Shown: in pieces, positions 15,813-25,164 of the stretch | How positions within the stretch are numbered: the first letter of the stretch is position 1 | Layout of the letters: each line of letters begins with the position of its first letter | From: Chitinophaga jiangningensis | Lineage (GTDB): Bacteria; Bacteroidota; Bacteroidia; Chitinophagales; Chitinophagaceae | Direction: 5' to 3' | Assembly (NCBI RefSeq): GCF_900142605.1 | Contig: NZ_FRBL01000001.1 | Coordinates: 682,001-746,000, forward strand | DNA: 64,000 nucleotides | The notes under the pieces: generated by a model | Database searches by the model: none | Told to the model about the DNA's origin: nothing | What the model saw: the letters and a program-made list of their open reading frames with translations, nothing else | Program-made: the position numbers and the translations under genes

Positions 15813-17315
15813 TTAGTTTTTAGCCTGTTCCAGTAATTTCTTACCTTTTGCGATAGCATCGTCGATGTTACCTACCAGGTTGAATGCTGCTTCAGGATAC
15901 TCATCCACTTCACCATCCATGATCATGTTAAAGCCACGGATAGTTTCTTCGATTGGAACCAGTACACCTTTCAGACCGGTGAACTGCTCTGCTACGTGGA
16001 ATGGCTGAGACAGGAAACGTTGTACACGACGTGCACGGGATACTGTCAGTTTGTCCTCGTCAGACAGTTCGTCCATACCCAGGATGGCGATGATGTCCTG
16101 CAGCTCCTTATAGCGCTGAAGGATCATTTTAACGCGCTGAGCACAGTTATAATGCGCCTCACCTACGATAGCAGGTGTCAGGATACGGGAAGTAGAATCC
16201 AGCGGGCTCACAGCAGGATAGATACCAAGATCGGAGATTTTACGATCCAATACGGTGGTAGCATCCAGGTGGGAGAAGGTAGTAGCCGGAGCAGGGTCAG
16301 TCAAGTCATCCGCAGGTACGTAAACCGCCTGTACGGAAGTGATGGAACCATTTTTAGTGGAAGTGATACGCTCCTGCATCAGACCCATCTCAGTAGCCAG
16401 GGTTGGCTGGTAACCTACCGCAGAAGGCATACGGCCTAACAGCGCGGATACCTCAGAACCTGCCTGGGTGAAACGGAAGATGTTATCAACGAAGAACAGG
16501 ATATCACGACCACCACCTGCAGTACCATCTCCATCACGGAAATATTCTGCCAGTGTAAGACCAGACAGGGCCACACGTGCACGTGCACCAGGAGGCTCGT
16601 TCATCTGACCAAACACAAAGGTAGCCTGTGAGTTTTTCAGCAGTTCTTTATCCACAGCGGCAACATCCCAGTCACCGTGCTCCATGGATTCTTTAAATTT
16701 ATCACCATATCTTACGATGTTGGCTTCGATCATCTCACGCATCAGGTCATTACCCTCACGTGTACGCTCACCCACACCAGCAAATACGGACAAACCTTCG
16801 TGCGCTTTCGCAATATTATTGATCAGCTCCTGGATCAGTACGGTTTTACCCACACCAGCACCACCGAACAAACCAATCTTACCACCTTTTGCATATGGCT
16901 CGATCAGATCGATTACTTTGATACCTGTGAACAGTACTTCTGTCTCAGTTGCCAGATCTTCGAATTTAGGAGGCTGACGGTGGATAGAATAACCAGCGCT
17001 GGTATCCAGTTGACCCAGACCATCAATTGCCTCACCTACCACATTGAACAAACGTCCTTTCACCTGGTCACCGATAGGCATTTTAATAGGCGCGCCTTTA
17101 TCCACTACGGCCATACCACGAACCATACCGTCGGTGGAGTCCATTGCCACACAACGAACACTGTCTTCACCCAGGTGCTGTTGTACTTCCAATACTACTT
17201 TCTGACCATTTTCGCGGGTGATTTCCAATGCGTTGTAGATATCGGGCAATTTGTCTTCAAAGTGCACGTCCACCACGGGACCGATAATTTGTTTGATCTT
17301 ACCTGTGTTAGGCAT
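15813..17315 (-). CDS. atpD: ATP synthase F1 beta subunit
   Basis: A 500-residue catalytic subunit of F-type ATP synthase. The P-loop GGAGVGKT lies near residues 155-162, the catalytic Glu is in GERTREGND, and the ALSGLTLAEYFRD and DNIFRFTQAG segments are well conserved. It is transcribed with atpC as a two-gene unit, separated from the other atp genes as is typical in Bacteroidota. A very good promoter lies about 80 bases upstream. The bases just before the ATG read ACCTCCTT, complementary to a Shine-Dalgarno sequence; this is probably chance. Confidence 0.98.
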   Translation of the reverse strand: MPNTGKIKQIIGPVVDVHFEDKLPDIYNALEITRENGQKVVLEVQQHLGEDSVRCVAMDSTDGMVRGMAVVDKGAPIKMPIGDQVKGRLFNVVGEAIDGLGQLDTSAGYSIHRQPPKFEDLATETEVLFTGIKVIDLIEPYAKGGKIGLFGGAGVGKTVLIQELINNIAKAHEGLSVFAGVGERTREGNDLMREMIEANIVRYGDKFKESMEHGDWDVAAVDKELLKNSQATFVFGQMNEPPGARARVALSGLTLAEYFRDGDGTAGGGRDILFFVDNIFRFTQAGSEVSALLGRMPSAVGYQPTLATEMGLMQERITSTKNGSITSVQAVYVPADDLTDPAPATTFSHLDATTVLDRKISDLGIYPAVSPLDSTSRILTPAIVGEAHYNCAQRVKMILQRYKELQDIIAILGMDELSDEDKLTVSRARRVQRFLSQPFHVAEQFTGLKGVLVPIEETIRGFNMIMDGEVDEYPEAAFNLVGNIDDAIAKGKKLLEQAKN

Positions 17316-17395
17316 ATTTTAAGGAGGTTTATAAAATACTTAAAAAGTTATTTCCTCAAAACCGGGGCTAGTGCCACAGTTTCCAAAATTTGCCG

Positions 17396-17426
17396 CAAAG
17401 GTAAGTGTTAATGGATGAAAATCAAA
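17396..17426 (-). promoter_or_regulatory. Bacteroidota housekeeping promoter of atpDC
   Basis: On the minus strand TTTG (17426-17423) is followed after exactly 19 bases by TACCTTTG (17403-17396), an ideal match to the TTTG-N19-TAnnTTTG promoter of Bacteroidota. Transcription should begin near 17388, giving a leader of about 70 bases. Confidence 0.8.
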
Positions 17427-17656
17427 ACACGACCCCGGAAAAATAAAGGTTTTACCCCCCTTTTTTGCAAGGTTTAGCAGTTATCTTCTCATTTATCCCC
17501 GTCACCTGCCCGCAGCAGCTATAATATTAGTTAAATCATTAATTTATAAAATCCTTTAGGAAAATTTCTTCATAACCCATTCCATTCATAAAAATTTAAC
17601 CTATTCTATACCCAAGGTTACTTATTTTGGCTGTCGACCTTAATTTAATACCTCAT

Positions 17657-18877
17657 ATGAAAAAACACAGTGAACAATCCCGCCGCAGCTTTATCGGTAA
17701 TATTTCCAAAGCCGGACTGCTGGGACTAACGGGCCTTCCTACCCTGGCAAGCGCCGCCGCAGCCCATCCAGAAAAGCAACCTGCCGCCGGCACACACACG
17801 TTTCTTTGCAAACCTTATTTGCAATACCCCGCACCGGACACCATTACCGTGATGTGGCTCACTGCACAGCCCTCCTACAGCTGGGTGGAATATGGGCAGG
17901 AAGGCCAACCCATGCAAAAGGCACACCTCGTGAGTCATGGCCTGGTGGAAGCCAATAACCGCCTGCACCGTATTGCCCTCCAACAACTTGAACCGGGTAA
18001 GAAATATACGTATAAAGTTTTTTCAAAAGAAATCACAGATTTTCAACCTTATAAACTCACCTACGGCGAAACGATCTCCAGCGACACCTATACCTTTACT
18101 GCGCCTGACACACAGGCAAAAGAAGTATCCTGGCTTATCCTCAACGATATACACGACCGCCCGGAATCCATACCGCACCTGATGAAGCTGAACGGTAACG
18201 ATCCTTACGATTTTGTGTTTTTTAACGGCGATATATTCGACTACCAGGCAGACGAGCAACAGATCATTAACCATATGCTCACTCCCTGCGGCGATACCTT
18301 CTCTCCACAAACCCCTTTTATGTATGTAAGAGGCAACCACGAAACAAGAGGAAAATATGCCCGCGAATGGCACCAGTACTTTGAGAATCCTACCAAAAAC
18401 AACTACTTCTCCTTCACCTGGGGCCCTGTATTCGCCATTGTGCTGGATACCGGCGAGGATAAGGAAGATACCCATCCGGTATATGCAGGCATCGTGGACT
18501 TTGATACCTACCGCGAAGAACAGGCGGCCTGGCTGGAAAAACAACTGCAATCGCCCGCGTATAAAAAAGCAAAGCACAAGGTGGTAATGATGCATATCCC
18601 GCACCACCACGGGGGCGACTGGCACGGGGCATCGCATTGCCGTGCTATGTTTGGCGACCTGTTTAACAAACACAAAATCGACATCCTCATCTGCGGCCAT
18701 ACGCATACCTACGGCGTACATCCGCCGGAAACAGGTAAGCATAACTACCCGCTGATTATCGGCGGCGGACCCAAAGACGGAAAGCGTACGCTGATAAAAA
18801 TCAAAGCGGATCAGCAAAAGCTGGTGCTCACGATGTTAGGAGATGATGGGAAAGTGGTAGGGGAGTATAAAGTGTAA
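17657..18877 (+). CDS. Secreted metallophosphoesterase (purple acid phosphatase-like)
   Basis: A 406-residue protein with a Tat-type signal (RRSFIG at 9-14, then a hydrophobic stretch to about 36). Residues 50-150 resemble the N-terminal fibronectin-like domain of purple acid phosphatases (ITVMWLTAQPSYSWVEYG). The calcineurin-like domain has the metal ligands in order: Asp164 and His166 (NDIHD), Asp192 (NGDIFD), Asn227/His228 (GNHE), His313/His316 (HIPHHH) and GHTH at 347-350. It should hydrolyse phosphomonoesters outside the cytoplasm. The start is the ATG at 17657; a longer frame needs a TTG. Confidence 0.9.
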   Translation: MKKHSEQSRRSFIGNISKAGLLGLTGLPTLASAAAAHPEKQPAAGTHTFLCKPYLQYPAPDTITVMWLTAQPSYSWVEYGQEGQPMQKAHLVSHGLVEANNRLHRIALQQLEPGKKYTYKVFSKEITDFQPYKLTYGETISSDTYTFTAPDTQAKEVSWLILNDIHDRPESIPHLMKLNGNDPYDFVFFNGDIFDYQADEQQIINHMLTPCGDTFSPQTPFMYVRGNHETRGKYAREWHQYFENPTKNNYFSFTWGPVFAIVLDTGEDKEDTHPVYAGIVDFDTYREEQAAWLEKQLQSPAYKKAKHKVVMMHIPHHHGGDWHGASHCRAMFGDLFNKHKIDILICGHTHTYGVHPPETGKHNYPLIIGGGPKDGKRTLIKIKADQQKLVLTMLGDDGKVVGEYKV

Positions 18878-18889
18878 CGATATTACAAT

Positions 18890-18926
18890 ATGGATTTCAT
18901 CCGGCTCATGCCCGGATGAAATCCAT
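18890..18926. terminator. Bidirectional palindromic terminator
   Basis: Perfect 15-base arms (18890-18904, 18912-18926) enclose a seven-base loop between two convergent genes. It is a single-unit member of the palindrome series; T-runs are weak on both sides. Confidence 0.75.
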
Positions 18927-18929
18927 TCA

Positions 18930-19811
18930 TTACTTTTTGAACAGCCGGCTAAGGAATTCTCTGATGGCCAGTAAACAATAAATTGATCCCAGCACAAAGC
19001 CTGCACTAATCACAAAAAATCCGTAATATTTTACCGTCCATTCCAGTGCCCGTACCATACGGGTAGAGAAGTGAATTACATTTTCCGGAACTACTGTTCC
19101 TTCATACATATAAATCTGTACGGTACAGAATTCGTTAACCGTATCGAAGCTGCCAAGTTCTACACCCAGGTTCTGCAGCTCTGTTTCGATAGCATAAATT
19201 TTATCATGCAGCGCGATAAAATCCTCGATTTTACCGGGACTGTGCTTTAATTCATTCAGTGAAGCCAGTGTTTTCTGCAGGGATATTTTCTGTGCATTCA
19301 ACTTGCTGTATTCATTCGTTTTGTCGGTTTTGGTCACATTACGTTCTACGATTACGCCTACACGCTGTGCCGCAATATAGAAGGAATCGAACTTTTCCGG
19401 GATAACGCCTATCAGCAGCTGCAATTTTCTTTTGCCTGCATTACCAGTTTTGTTTTCAAACTGAATAATGGATTGGGAACTGTCGATCAGTTGATAGATG
19501 CGTTCTTCATCCTTGGAATAATGCAGGGATTTGGTTTTGAGCCGGGCAATTTTTTCGTACTTCTGGCTACCGGCATCGGGGGCAATGGCCTCCAATGCTA
19601 CTGCTTTGGGGCTTTCCCCCTTAGAAAATTTTTCGGAGGCATAGTTTCTTCTGCCGCCAAAATCAAATGATTCAACAGGGTTTTCCTCGTTATAAAGCGT
19701 GACACTTTTAAACTGGTAGCCGTACCATAGGCGCAGACAGAACATGAGTACGAATATTCCGGCGAATAACAACAGCAGGCGCTTTACATCTTTGCGATGA
19801 ATGAATGTCAT
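18930..19811 (-). CDS. DUF4349 domain-containing membrane protein
   Basis: A 293-residue protein. A basic N-terminus and helix at about 11-29 are followed by a large extracytoplasmic domain and a second helix near 262-284 before a short basic tail. The middle has the DUF4349 pattern: IGVIPEKFDSFYIAAQRVG, then a coiled-coil stretch beginning NEYSKLNAQKISLQKTLASL. Length is normal. It follows pnuC by 26 bases and is probably in the same operon, though no functional link is known. Biochemical function is unknown. Confidence 0.85.
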   Translation of the reverse strand: MTFIHRKDVKRLLLLFAGIFVLMFCLRLWYGYQFKSVTLYNEENPVESFDFGGRRNYASEKFSKGESPKAVALEAIAPDAGSQKYEKIARLKTKSLHYSKDEERIYQLIDSSQSIIQFENKTGNAGKRKLQLLIGVIPEKFDSFYIAAQRVGVIVERNVTKTDKTNEYSKLNAQKISLQKTLASLNELKHSPGKIEDFIALHDKIYAIETELQNLGVELGSFDTVNEFCTVQIYMYEGTVVPENVIHFSTRMVRALEWTVKYYGFFVISAGFVLGSIYCLLAIREFLSRLFKK

Positions 19812-19837
19812 AGGTGTGCATTAAAAGGTGGAAGGGT

Positions 19838-20479
19838 TCAGGCGGTTTGATGGCGGTAGTCTTTTAACCACTTGATCAAACCCATCGTTGCTATGATGAG
19901 TAAAATGAAATATTCCATACCGAGGAAGCGAACATCTTTTTGAAAATAGATAATAGTGGCTACTACATCTACCGTTACCCACAACAACCAGTTTTCCCAG
20001 ATCCTTTTTGCCAGGAGGATGTTAGCGAAAACACTAAGAACTGCTACCAGTGAATCCGTATAGGGCCAAGCTGCAGGGTGCTCAAATACAGCAGGAAACC
20101 AGTGATGCAGGTGGCTGATAATATATCCCATGGCGACTGTAAGTACAACCACCGCTCCTGCCAGCATCCATCGGGTACGATTCTTCAACGCATAAATGGG
20201 TTCATTCTCCGGCTTTTTACTGTACCAGAAAATCCAGCCATATACGCCGGTAGCAAAGAAGTAAACCTGTAAGAACATATCAGCATACAACTGCAGTTGC
20301 CAGAACAGCACAAAGAAGCAGGAAACGTTGATCAGGCCAATGGGCCAGGTGAGAATGTGATCACGTGCTGCCAGCCACACACATAACAAGCCGGTGAAAG
20401 TACCTATGAATTCAATATAACTAACCGGGTAGCCCAGGGCGGTGAAGAAGATGTGTTGGATGCTAAAAAAATCGTTCAT
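19838..20479 (-). CDS. pnuC: Nicotinamide riboside transporter PnuC
   Basis: A 213-residue membrane protein with about seven hydrophobic segments. The family motif is clear (TWPIGLINVSCFFVLFWQ, then LYADMFLQVYFFATGVYGW). It carries nicotinamide riboside into the cell for NAD salvage, driven by phosphorylation inside. No NadR-type kinase is adjacent and no riboswitch is recognised upstream. TAATATTG, one base off the -7 consensus, lies just before its ATG. Confidence 0.94.
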   Translation of the reverse strand: MNDFFSIQHIFFTALGYPVSYIEFIGTFTGLLCVWLAARDHILTWPIGLINVSCFFVLFWQLQLYADMFLQVYFFATGVYGWIFWYSKKPENEPIYALKNRTRWMLAGAVVVLTVAMGYIISHLHHWFPAVFEHPAAWPYTDSLVAVLSVFANILLAKRIWENWLLWVTVDVVATIIYFQKDVRFLGMEYFILLIIATMGLIKWLKDYRHQTA

Positions 20480-20610
20480 GCGGCAATATTAATCAATAGG
20501 AAACTCTGACAGAAAAGGTTTTTTATCTTAATAAGATTAACAATAAATATATGTAATAAAATTAGCCTGTAAAGTTATATCTATCAGTGTTTATGAACAG
20601 GTCAAAAAAG

Positions 20611-20626
20611 TTGGAATCCTTTTTGC
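20611..20626 (+). promoter_or_regulatory. Possible sigma-54 promoter
   Basis: TTGG is followed after exactly ten bases by GC (TTGG at 20611-20614, GC at 20625-20626, T-rich spacer end). This spacing (-24 GG, -12 GC) and flanking pattern fit RpoN promoters. Transcription would begin near 20638, about 170 bases before the lipoprotein gene. The surrounding 329-base gap (20480-20808) is AT-rich and shows nothing else. Confidence 0.45.
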
Positions 20627-20808
20627 ATACTAAGTTTCAGCGATGCTAAAACAACGATATTTTCTTTAGCAAAGCCTTAACAATTTTTACTAAAAAGCGA
20701 TTAGACAACTGCCTTTTAGACCGTACCGGAAAGAATCCTTATATGTGAACAGCGTTACTCATCCACAGACAGTCTAAATACCAGGAGCCAATCATTAAAA
20801 ACAGGAGT

Positions 20809-22422
20809 ATGAAAATGATGATAAAAAAATCTCTTATCCCATTTCTTGCCGTCTCCATGTTCCTGACAAGCTGTGCCAGCACTTACTACGCCCCCGGCGA
20901 TTACGACAGTGGTTACAATGGCGGCTATAACGGTGGCTATAACGGTGGATATGGATCGGGCCTTCAGGTAGGCGCCTCTGTATCTTTTTACGATGCACTG
21001 AGTCCTTACGGCCGATGGGTAAGCTATCCTGGTTACAGCCAGGTTTGGATTCCTAATATGGGTGCCGGATGGCAACCTTATTCAACCGGTGGTCACTGGG
21101 TATATACTGACTATGGCTGGACATGGGCATCCGACTATTCATGGGGATGGGCACCGTTTCACTATGGTCGCTGGATGTTCGATAACGGTTACGGATGGAT
21201 GTGGATTCCTGGTAATGAATGGGGTCCGGCATGGGTGGACTGGCGTACCGGCGGTGATTACTGGGGATGGGCTCCGCTTGGTCCTTCAGGAGTTTCCATC
21301 AATATCAATTACTGGACATTCGTAAACCGCCAGTACATTGGTAATGCACGCATACACAACTATTACATGGATCGGGGCCGAAACAATTATTATATCAACA
21401 ATACCACCATCATAAATAATACGACGGTATATAACAACAACAGGATTAATCGTGGCCCTGCTGCGCCTTCAAACATACGTCCGGTGCGACTCACAGACGC
21501 CACCAGACCAGGAGCCAGCCGGATTAACAATAACCAGATGCAGATTTATCGTCCGAATGCACAGGCGATCCAGCGAGGCAGAGAGCAGGATAACAACCGC
21601 TTTAACAACGGTGGTCGCGTAAATCAGGGTAATAACAATAACAATGGTGGTCGCGGTAATAACACCACGTTCCCGGGCAACAATAACACCAGGCCTTCAA
21701 GGGTACCGGATAATAACGGCAACACCTACCCCGGCAACAGCAATAACAATAATAATACAAGACCTTCCAGGGTTCCGGACAACAACAATACCTTCCCTGG
21801 TGGTAATAATAACAACAATAACAACACAAGGCCTTCGCGGGTAAACCCGGGCAATAACAATGGTAGCAGCACTTTCCCTGCTCCAACAAATAACAATAAC
21901 AACAGCCGCCCATCCAGGGTAAATACGAATAACAGTAATCTGCAGCAGGATCTGCAACGCATACAGCAGGAACAACAACAAAGGGATCAACAACAACAGC
22001 AGCAGCAAAGAATTCAAAGAGTACAACAGGAACAACAGATCCAACAGCAGCAACAACGCCAGCAACAGGAACAACAGCAAAGGATTCAGCAGCAACAGCG
22101 TCAGCAAATGGAGCAACAGCAGAGGATTCAGCGTGAACAGCAACAGCAGCAGCAACAACAGCAACGCGTGCAACAGGAGCAACAGCAAAGGATAATGCGG
22201 GAACAACAGCAGCAGCAACAAAGGGTTCAACAACAGCAACAGCAACAACAGCGTCAGCAACAGGAACAACAGATGAGAGCCCAGCGTCAGCAACAGGAGC
22301 AACAGGCCAGACAAGTACAACAGGAAGCGCAACGTGTACAACGCTCGCAACCACAGCAGTCGCAACCTTCCCGGACTAACAACTCCGGTGGCGGGGAACG
22401 GCCAAGACGTGGCGACAGATAA
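20809..22422 (+). CDS. YXWGXW/DUF6600-like lipoprotein with long Asn/Gln-rich tail
   Basis: A 537-residue exported protein. A signal peptide ends in the lipobox LTSC (Cys near residue 22). A Gly/Tyr/Asn repeat follows (GYNGGYNGG), then a Trp-rich domain with repeated WGWAP-type motifs (residues about 60-165), typical of YXWGXW/DUF6600 proteins. The rest is low complexity: Asn-rich blocks carrying TRPSRV several times, then about 150 residues mostly Gln with Arg, and a basic end (GERPRRGDR). The start ATG has AGGAG seven bases upstream. The tail may bind other polymers or self-associate; this is inference. Confidence 0.85.
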   Translation: MKMMIKKSLIPFLAVSMFLTSCASTYYAPGDYDSGYNGGYNGGYNGGYGSGLQVGASVSFYDALSPYGRWVSYPGYSQVWIPNMGAGWQPYSTGGHWVYTDYGWTWASDYSWGWAPFHYGRWMFDNGYGWMWIPGNEWGPAWVDWRTGGDYWGWAPLGPSGVSININYWTFVNRQYIGNARIHNYYMDRGRNNYYINNTTIINNTTVYNNNRINRGPAAPSNIRPVRLTDATRPGASRINNNQMQIYRPNAQAIQRGREQDNNRFNNGGRVNQGNNNNNGGRGNNTTFPGNNNTRPSRVPDNNGNTYPGNSNNNNNTRPSRVPDNNNTFPGGNNNNNNNTRPSRVNPGNNNGSSTFPAPTNNNNNSRPSRVNTNNSNLQQDLQRIQQEQQQRDQQQQQQQRIQRVQQEQQIQQQQQRQQQEQQQRIQQQQRQQMEQQQRIQREQQQQQQQQQRVQQEQQQRIMREQQQQQQRVQQQQQQQQRQQQEQQMRAQRQQQEQQARQVQQEAQRVQRSQPQQSQPSRTNNSGGGERPRRGDR

Positions 22423-22442
22423 CTAACTGGTGTTATAAAATT

Positions 22443-22477
22443 AAAAGATCCGCAGCCGTAGTGGTTGCGGATCTTTT
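22443..22477. terminator. Bidirectional terminator
   Basis: Perfect 12-base arms (22443-22454, 22466-22477) with A-run on the left and T-run on the right serve both the lipoprotein gene and the convergent acetyltransferase gene. Confidence 0.88.
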
Positions 22478-22987
22478 TTATTGCTGATATATTTCGCGGT
22501 AAAGTTCCTGCTTGATTTGTACAAAGCCCAGCGCCGGCGGCAGGTGCAGGTGCATAAGCCGTAATTGCAGCGGCGGATACCCCGGATGATAGGGTGGCTG
22601 CTCATAGTAATCCAGAAAGGTTTGGTACCCGAGCCGCTCATAAAAATTTATCCTGCGAATGGCTTGTTCCGTATCTGGTGGTTCTACTTCCAGCACGATG
22701 GCTTTTAATGCTGCTGCCATTTGTTCCATCACGGCTGTGCCGGCGCCGCCACCTCTTGCAGCCGGTTCTATGGCAAAATGTTCCACAAAGGCGAAGTCTG
22801 GCAACGACCAGTAAAATATAAATCCGGCGTACTTTTTATCCCGCTGTATTTCCAGGAGGCGAAGCTTTCCAGCATCCAGGAGCTTTAGCTGTGCCGGCCA
22901 TGGACGCCGTTCGGCTAAAGGAAATGCCGACTCATATAATTGTCGGATCGCATCAGAAGGAATTGTACGCTGGTGTAAAGTGATCAT
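22478..22987 (-). CDS. GNAT family N-acetyltransferase
   Basis: A 169-residue protein with the GNAT fold. The core shows FVEHFAIEPAARGGGAGTAVM, where the RGGGAG segment is the acetyl-CoA pyrophosphate loop (Q/RxxGxG/A), followed by a strand (IVLEVEPP) and INFYERLGYQ, a typical GNAT ending. It should transfer an acetyl group from acetyl-CoA to an amine; the acceptor is unknown. The gene at 22997 lies nine bases upstream on the same strand, suggesting co-transcription. Confidence 0.9.
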   Translation of the reverse strand: MITLHQRTIPSDAIRQLYESAFPLAERRPWPAQLKLLDAGKLRLLEIQRDKKYAGFIFYWSLPDFAFVEHFAIEPAARGGGAGTAVMEQMAAALKAIVLEVEPPDTEQAIRRINFYERLGYQTFLDYYEQPPYHPGYPPLQLRLMHLHLPPALGFVQIKQELYREIYQQ

Positions 22988-22996
22988 ACATTAAAG

Positions 22997-23620
22997 TTAC
23001 TGATTCTGAGGCACTGGTGCGGTGGGCACGCAGGCATACGGATCAGGGGTACCCGGAGCTACCTGTTTATTGGTTGCCCAGCAGAAATTCATGGCCTGAC
23101 TGGTGATACTGAGGAGTTTCACAGTTGCCTTGCTGCCTTTTCTGCTATTGGAAGCCTGCAAGGTTTGCTGACCCTGGGCCGGAATATTTTTGATGGCGTA
23201 TTGTTCGGTTTTGAAAACCTCGTCGTTATTGCGGAGGTATTGCAGTGTTACCACTACATTTTCCAATGGATAATCTGTTTGGTTGCGAACGATGATGCTG
23301 AGATTTTTAATTCCGCCGAGGAAGCCGGTGCGGTAGTCGCTCAGGGATACGGTAATGAACTGTTGCCAGTTTTGCCTGAAGTACGCACGCCTGTCTACAA
23401 ATTGTGCATTTACTCTTTGCTGTATATCTTTGCGGTCTGAAATCTGTTGGGCTACCCGTCCGGATTGATCCAGACTCCTTCTCAGATCACGGTTTTCATT
23501 GTGCAGGCGCTCATTTTCAGCCAATATTTTACGTACATCTTTTTGCTGCCGGCAATAGCCCAGCCCGAGGATCAGTAGCAGCAGCAATAGTGCAGACGGG
23601 ATAATATATTGTTGTTTCAT
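22997..23620 (-). CDS. Membrane-anchored coiled-coil protein of unknown function
   Basis: A 207-residue protein with one N-terminal helix (IIPSALLLLLLILGLG), then a coiled coil at about 30-60 (LAENERLHNENRDLRRSL). From about residue 100 a beta-rich segment (LSIIVRNQTDYPLENVVVTL) resembles bacterial FxLYD-type extracellular domains. The C-terminus is Pro-rich and has two Cys. Probably periplasmic, anchored in the inner membrane. It precedes the acetyltransferase gene in a likely two-gene operon. Confidence 0.8.
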   Translation of the reverse strand: MKQQYIIPSALLLLLLILGLGYCRQQKDVRKILAENERLHNENRDLRRSLDQSGRVAQQISDRKDIQQRVNAQFVDRRAYFRQNWQQFITVSLSDYRTGFLGGIKNLSIIVRNQTDYPLENVVVTLQYLRNNDEVFKTEQYAIKNIPAQGQQTLQASNSRKGSKATVKLLSITSQAMNFCWATNKQVAPGTPDPYACVPTAPVPQNQ

Positions 23621-23702
23621 ATGGATTGTACATGAAAAAATGATGCCAGCACCGGGATTGCGGAGATTTTACCGGTTCTTAATGCATCAAAAAGGATTTT
23701 TA

Positions 23703-23710
23703 TACATTTG
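23703..23710 (+). promoter_or_regulatory. -7 box of the YghO-like gene
   Basis: TACATTTG matches TAnnTTTG exactly, 24 bases before the start ATG at 23735. A -33 element is not obvious. Confidence 0.55.
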
Positions 23711-23734
23711 CACAAATTGCACAAATAGGTCCCT

Positions 23735-24898
23735 ATGGATTTGATAATTGTTGATAACGAAACAAAAGCAAGGCAGTTTCTGGATGTACATGTACAGCTA
23801 AACAAGGATGTTCCGGGCTGGATACGCCCGCTGGACAAAGACATCAACACCGTTTTTGATCCGAAGCTCAACAAGGCTTTCAGGTTTGGTGAGTGCATCC
23901 GCTGGATATTAATTGATAGTAACGGCCAGCTGATTGGCAGGTTAGCTGCGTTTGTAAATAAAAAATACAGGAGTAAAGGAGATACCTGCAAGGTAGGTGG
24001 CGTTGGATTTTTTGACTGTATCAACGATCAGGCTGCGGCCAATCTGTTATTTGATACGGCTAAAAAGTGGCTGGAAGAAAGAGGTATGGGCGCTATGGAC
24101 GGCCCTATCAATTTCGGGGAGCGCAACAACTGGTGGGGCTTACTTACAGAAGGCTTTCACGAACCTTTGTACGGTATGAGTTTTAACCCGCCTTACTATA
24201 AGCAGCTGATGGAAAACTACGGCTTCAAAGTGTTTTTCAACCAGATATGCTATGGCATGAAGGTGCATGATGAACTCAGGGCCAAATTCTTTAGTCGCCA
24301 CGCTGCAGTTGAAAAAGATCCGGGATTCCGCTCTGAGCACATTAGGAAAGGTGAGCTGCAACGGTATGCCAGGGAGTTTTCCCTGGTTTATAACAAAGCC
24401 TGGGCAAAACATGCTGGTGGTAAGGATATGAGCGAGCAACAGGCCTACGGCTTGTTTAAGCAGATGAAACCCTTACTGGACGAGCGCCTATGCTGGTTTA
24501 TCTATTATAATGACGAACCTATCGGCATCTGGCTCAACCTGCCGGACCTGAATCAGTACCTGAAAAAATTCAACGGGAAGTTTGGTTTATGGCAGAAATT
24601 GCAATTCCTCTGGATGAAAATCAGAGGAACCAATAAGAAGTTCGTGGGTATCATTTTCGGTATCGTTCCTGAGTTTCAGGCGATGGGAGTAGATGCTTAC
24701 CTGATTGTGGAAGGAGCTAAAATTATCCAGCATCATACTCCTTATGTGGATTATGAAATGCAGTGGGTGGGCGATTTCAACCCTAAAATGATCAATGTGG
24801 CTGAAAGTCTGGGCGCTACCCCTACCCGCACGCTTACCACTTACCGGTACCTGTTCGACCGGAATGCACCGTTTGAGCGGCATCCAATCCTTACCTGA
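23735..24898 (+). CDS. Large GNAT-like protein, YghO family
   Basis: A 387-residue soluble protein. Two acetyltransferase-like halves are apparent: the first around residues 50-160 (LIGRLAAFVNKKY, then GPINFGERNNWWGLL) and the second around 265-350 (PIGIWLNLPDLN, then GIIFGIVPEFQAMGVDAY). The layout resembles E. coli YghO and related proteins whose substrate is unknown. The usual Q/RxxGxG/A loop is degenerate (PEFQAMGVD), so catalysis is uncertain. The gene is monocistronic with its own -7 box and a strong terminator. Confidence 0.8.
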   Translation: MDLIIVDNETKARQFLDVHVQLNKDVPGWIRPLDKDINTVFDPKLNKAFRFGECIRWILIDSNGQLIGRLAAFVNKKYRSKGDTCKVGGVGFFDCINDQAAANLLFDTAKKWLEERGMGAMDGPINFGERNNWWGLLTEGFHEPLYGMSFNPPYYKQLMENYGFKVFFNQICYGMKVHDELRAKFFSRHAAVEKDPGFRSEHIRKGELQRYAREFSLVYNKAWAKHAGGKDMSEQQAYGLFKQMKPLLDERLCWFIYYNDEPIGIWLNLPDLNQYLKKFNGKFGLWQKLQFLWMKIRGTNKKFVGIIFGIVPEFQAMGVDAYLIVEGAKIIQHHTPYVDYEMQWVGDFNPKMINVAESLGATPTRTLTTYRYLFDRNAPFERHPILT

Positions 24899-24920
24899 TT
24901 CTTATCTTGTATACATATTA

Positions 24921-24968
24921 AAGCAGCAGATATATGTCGTTCGACCCGTATCTGCTGCTTTTTCTTTT
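24921..24968 (+). terminator. Rho-independent terminator
   Basis: Perfect 12-base arms (24921-24932, 24949-24960) with a 16-base loop run into a T-rich tail (TTTTTCTTTT). Confidence 0.85.
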
Positions 24969-25164
24969 CCCCCAAATGCAAAAAATTTAATACATATAAT
25001 AAAAAAATATTCAAATAAATTATCTCACAAAGAATTAGTTATCAGCCTGTTCAGCGCGACCATATCTTTATCCGACCCCGGTTTTCCTCAACATTTTTGC
25101 GGGTAAAAGTGTCTTAAGTAAATCCCTAAACCAGTAACCATCGTATTTAATCATAGGATATGTT

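Noticed and set aside
17316..17335. AAGGAGGT upstream of atpD as a ribosome-binding site
   Set aside because: It lies on the non-coding strand; the mRNA carries ACCTCCTT instead. No gene on the other strand begins there.
20480..20808. TPP or NAD-related riboswitch upstream of pnuC
   Set aside because: No conserved riboswitch core could be found, and the pnuC leader appears very short.
21602..22365. Two long minus-strand frames rich in Leu or Val across the lipoprotein gene
   Set aside because: They are the complement of Gln/Asn codon repeats on the coding strand; the low complexity explains the open frame.
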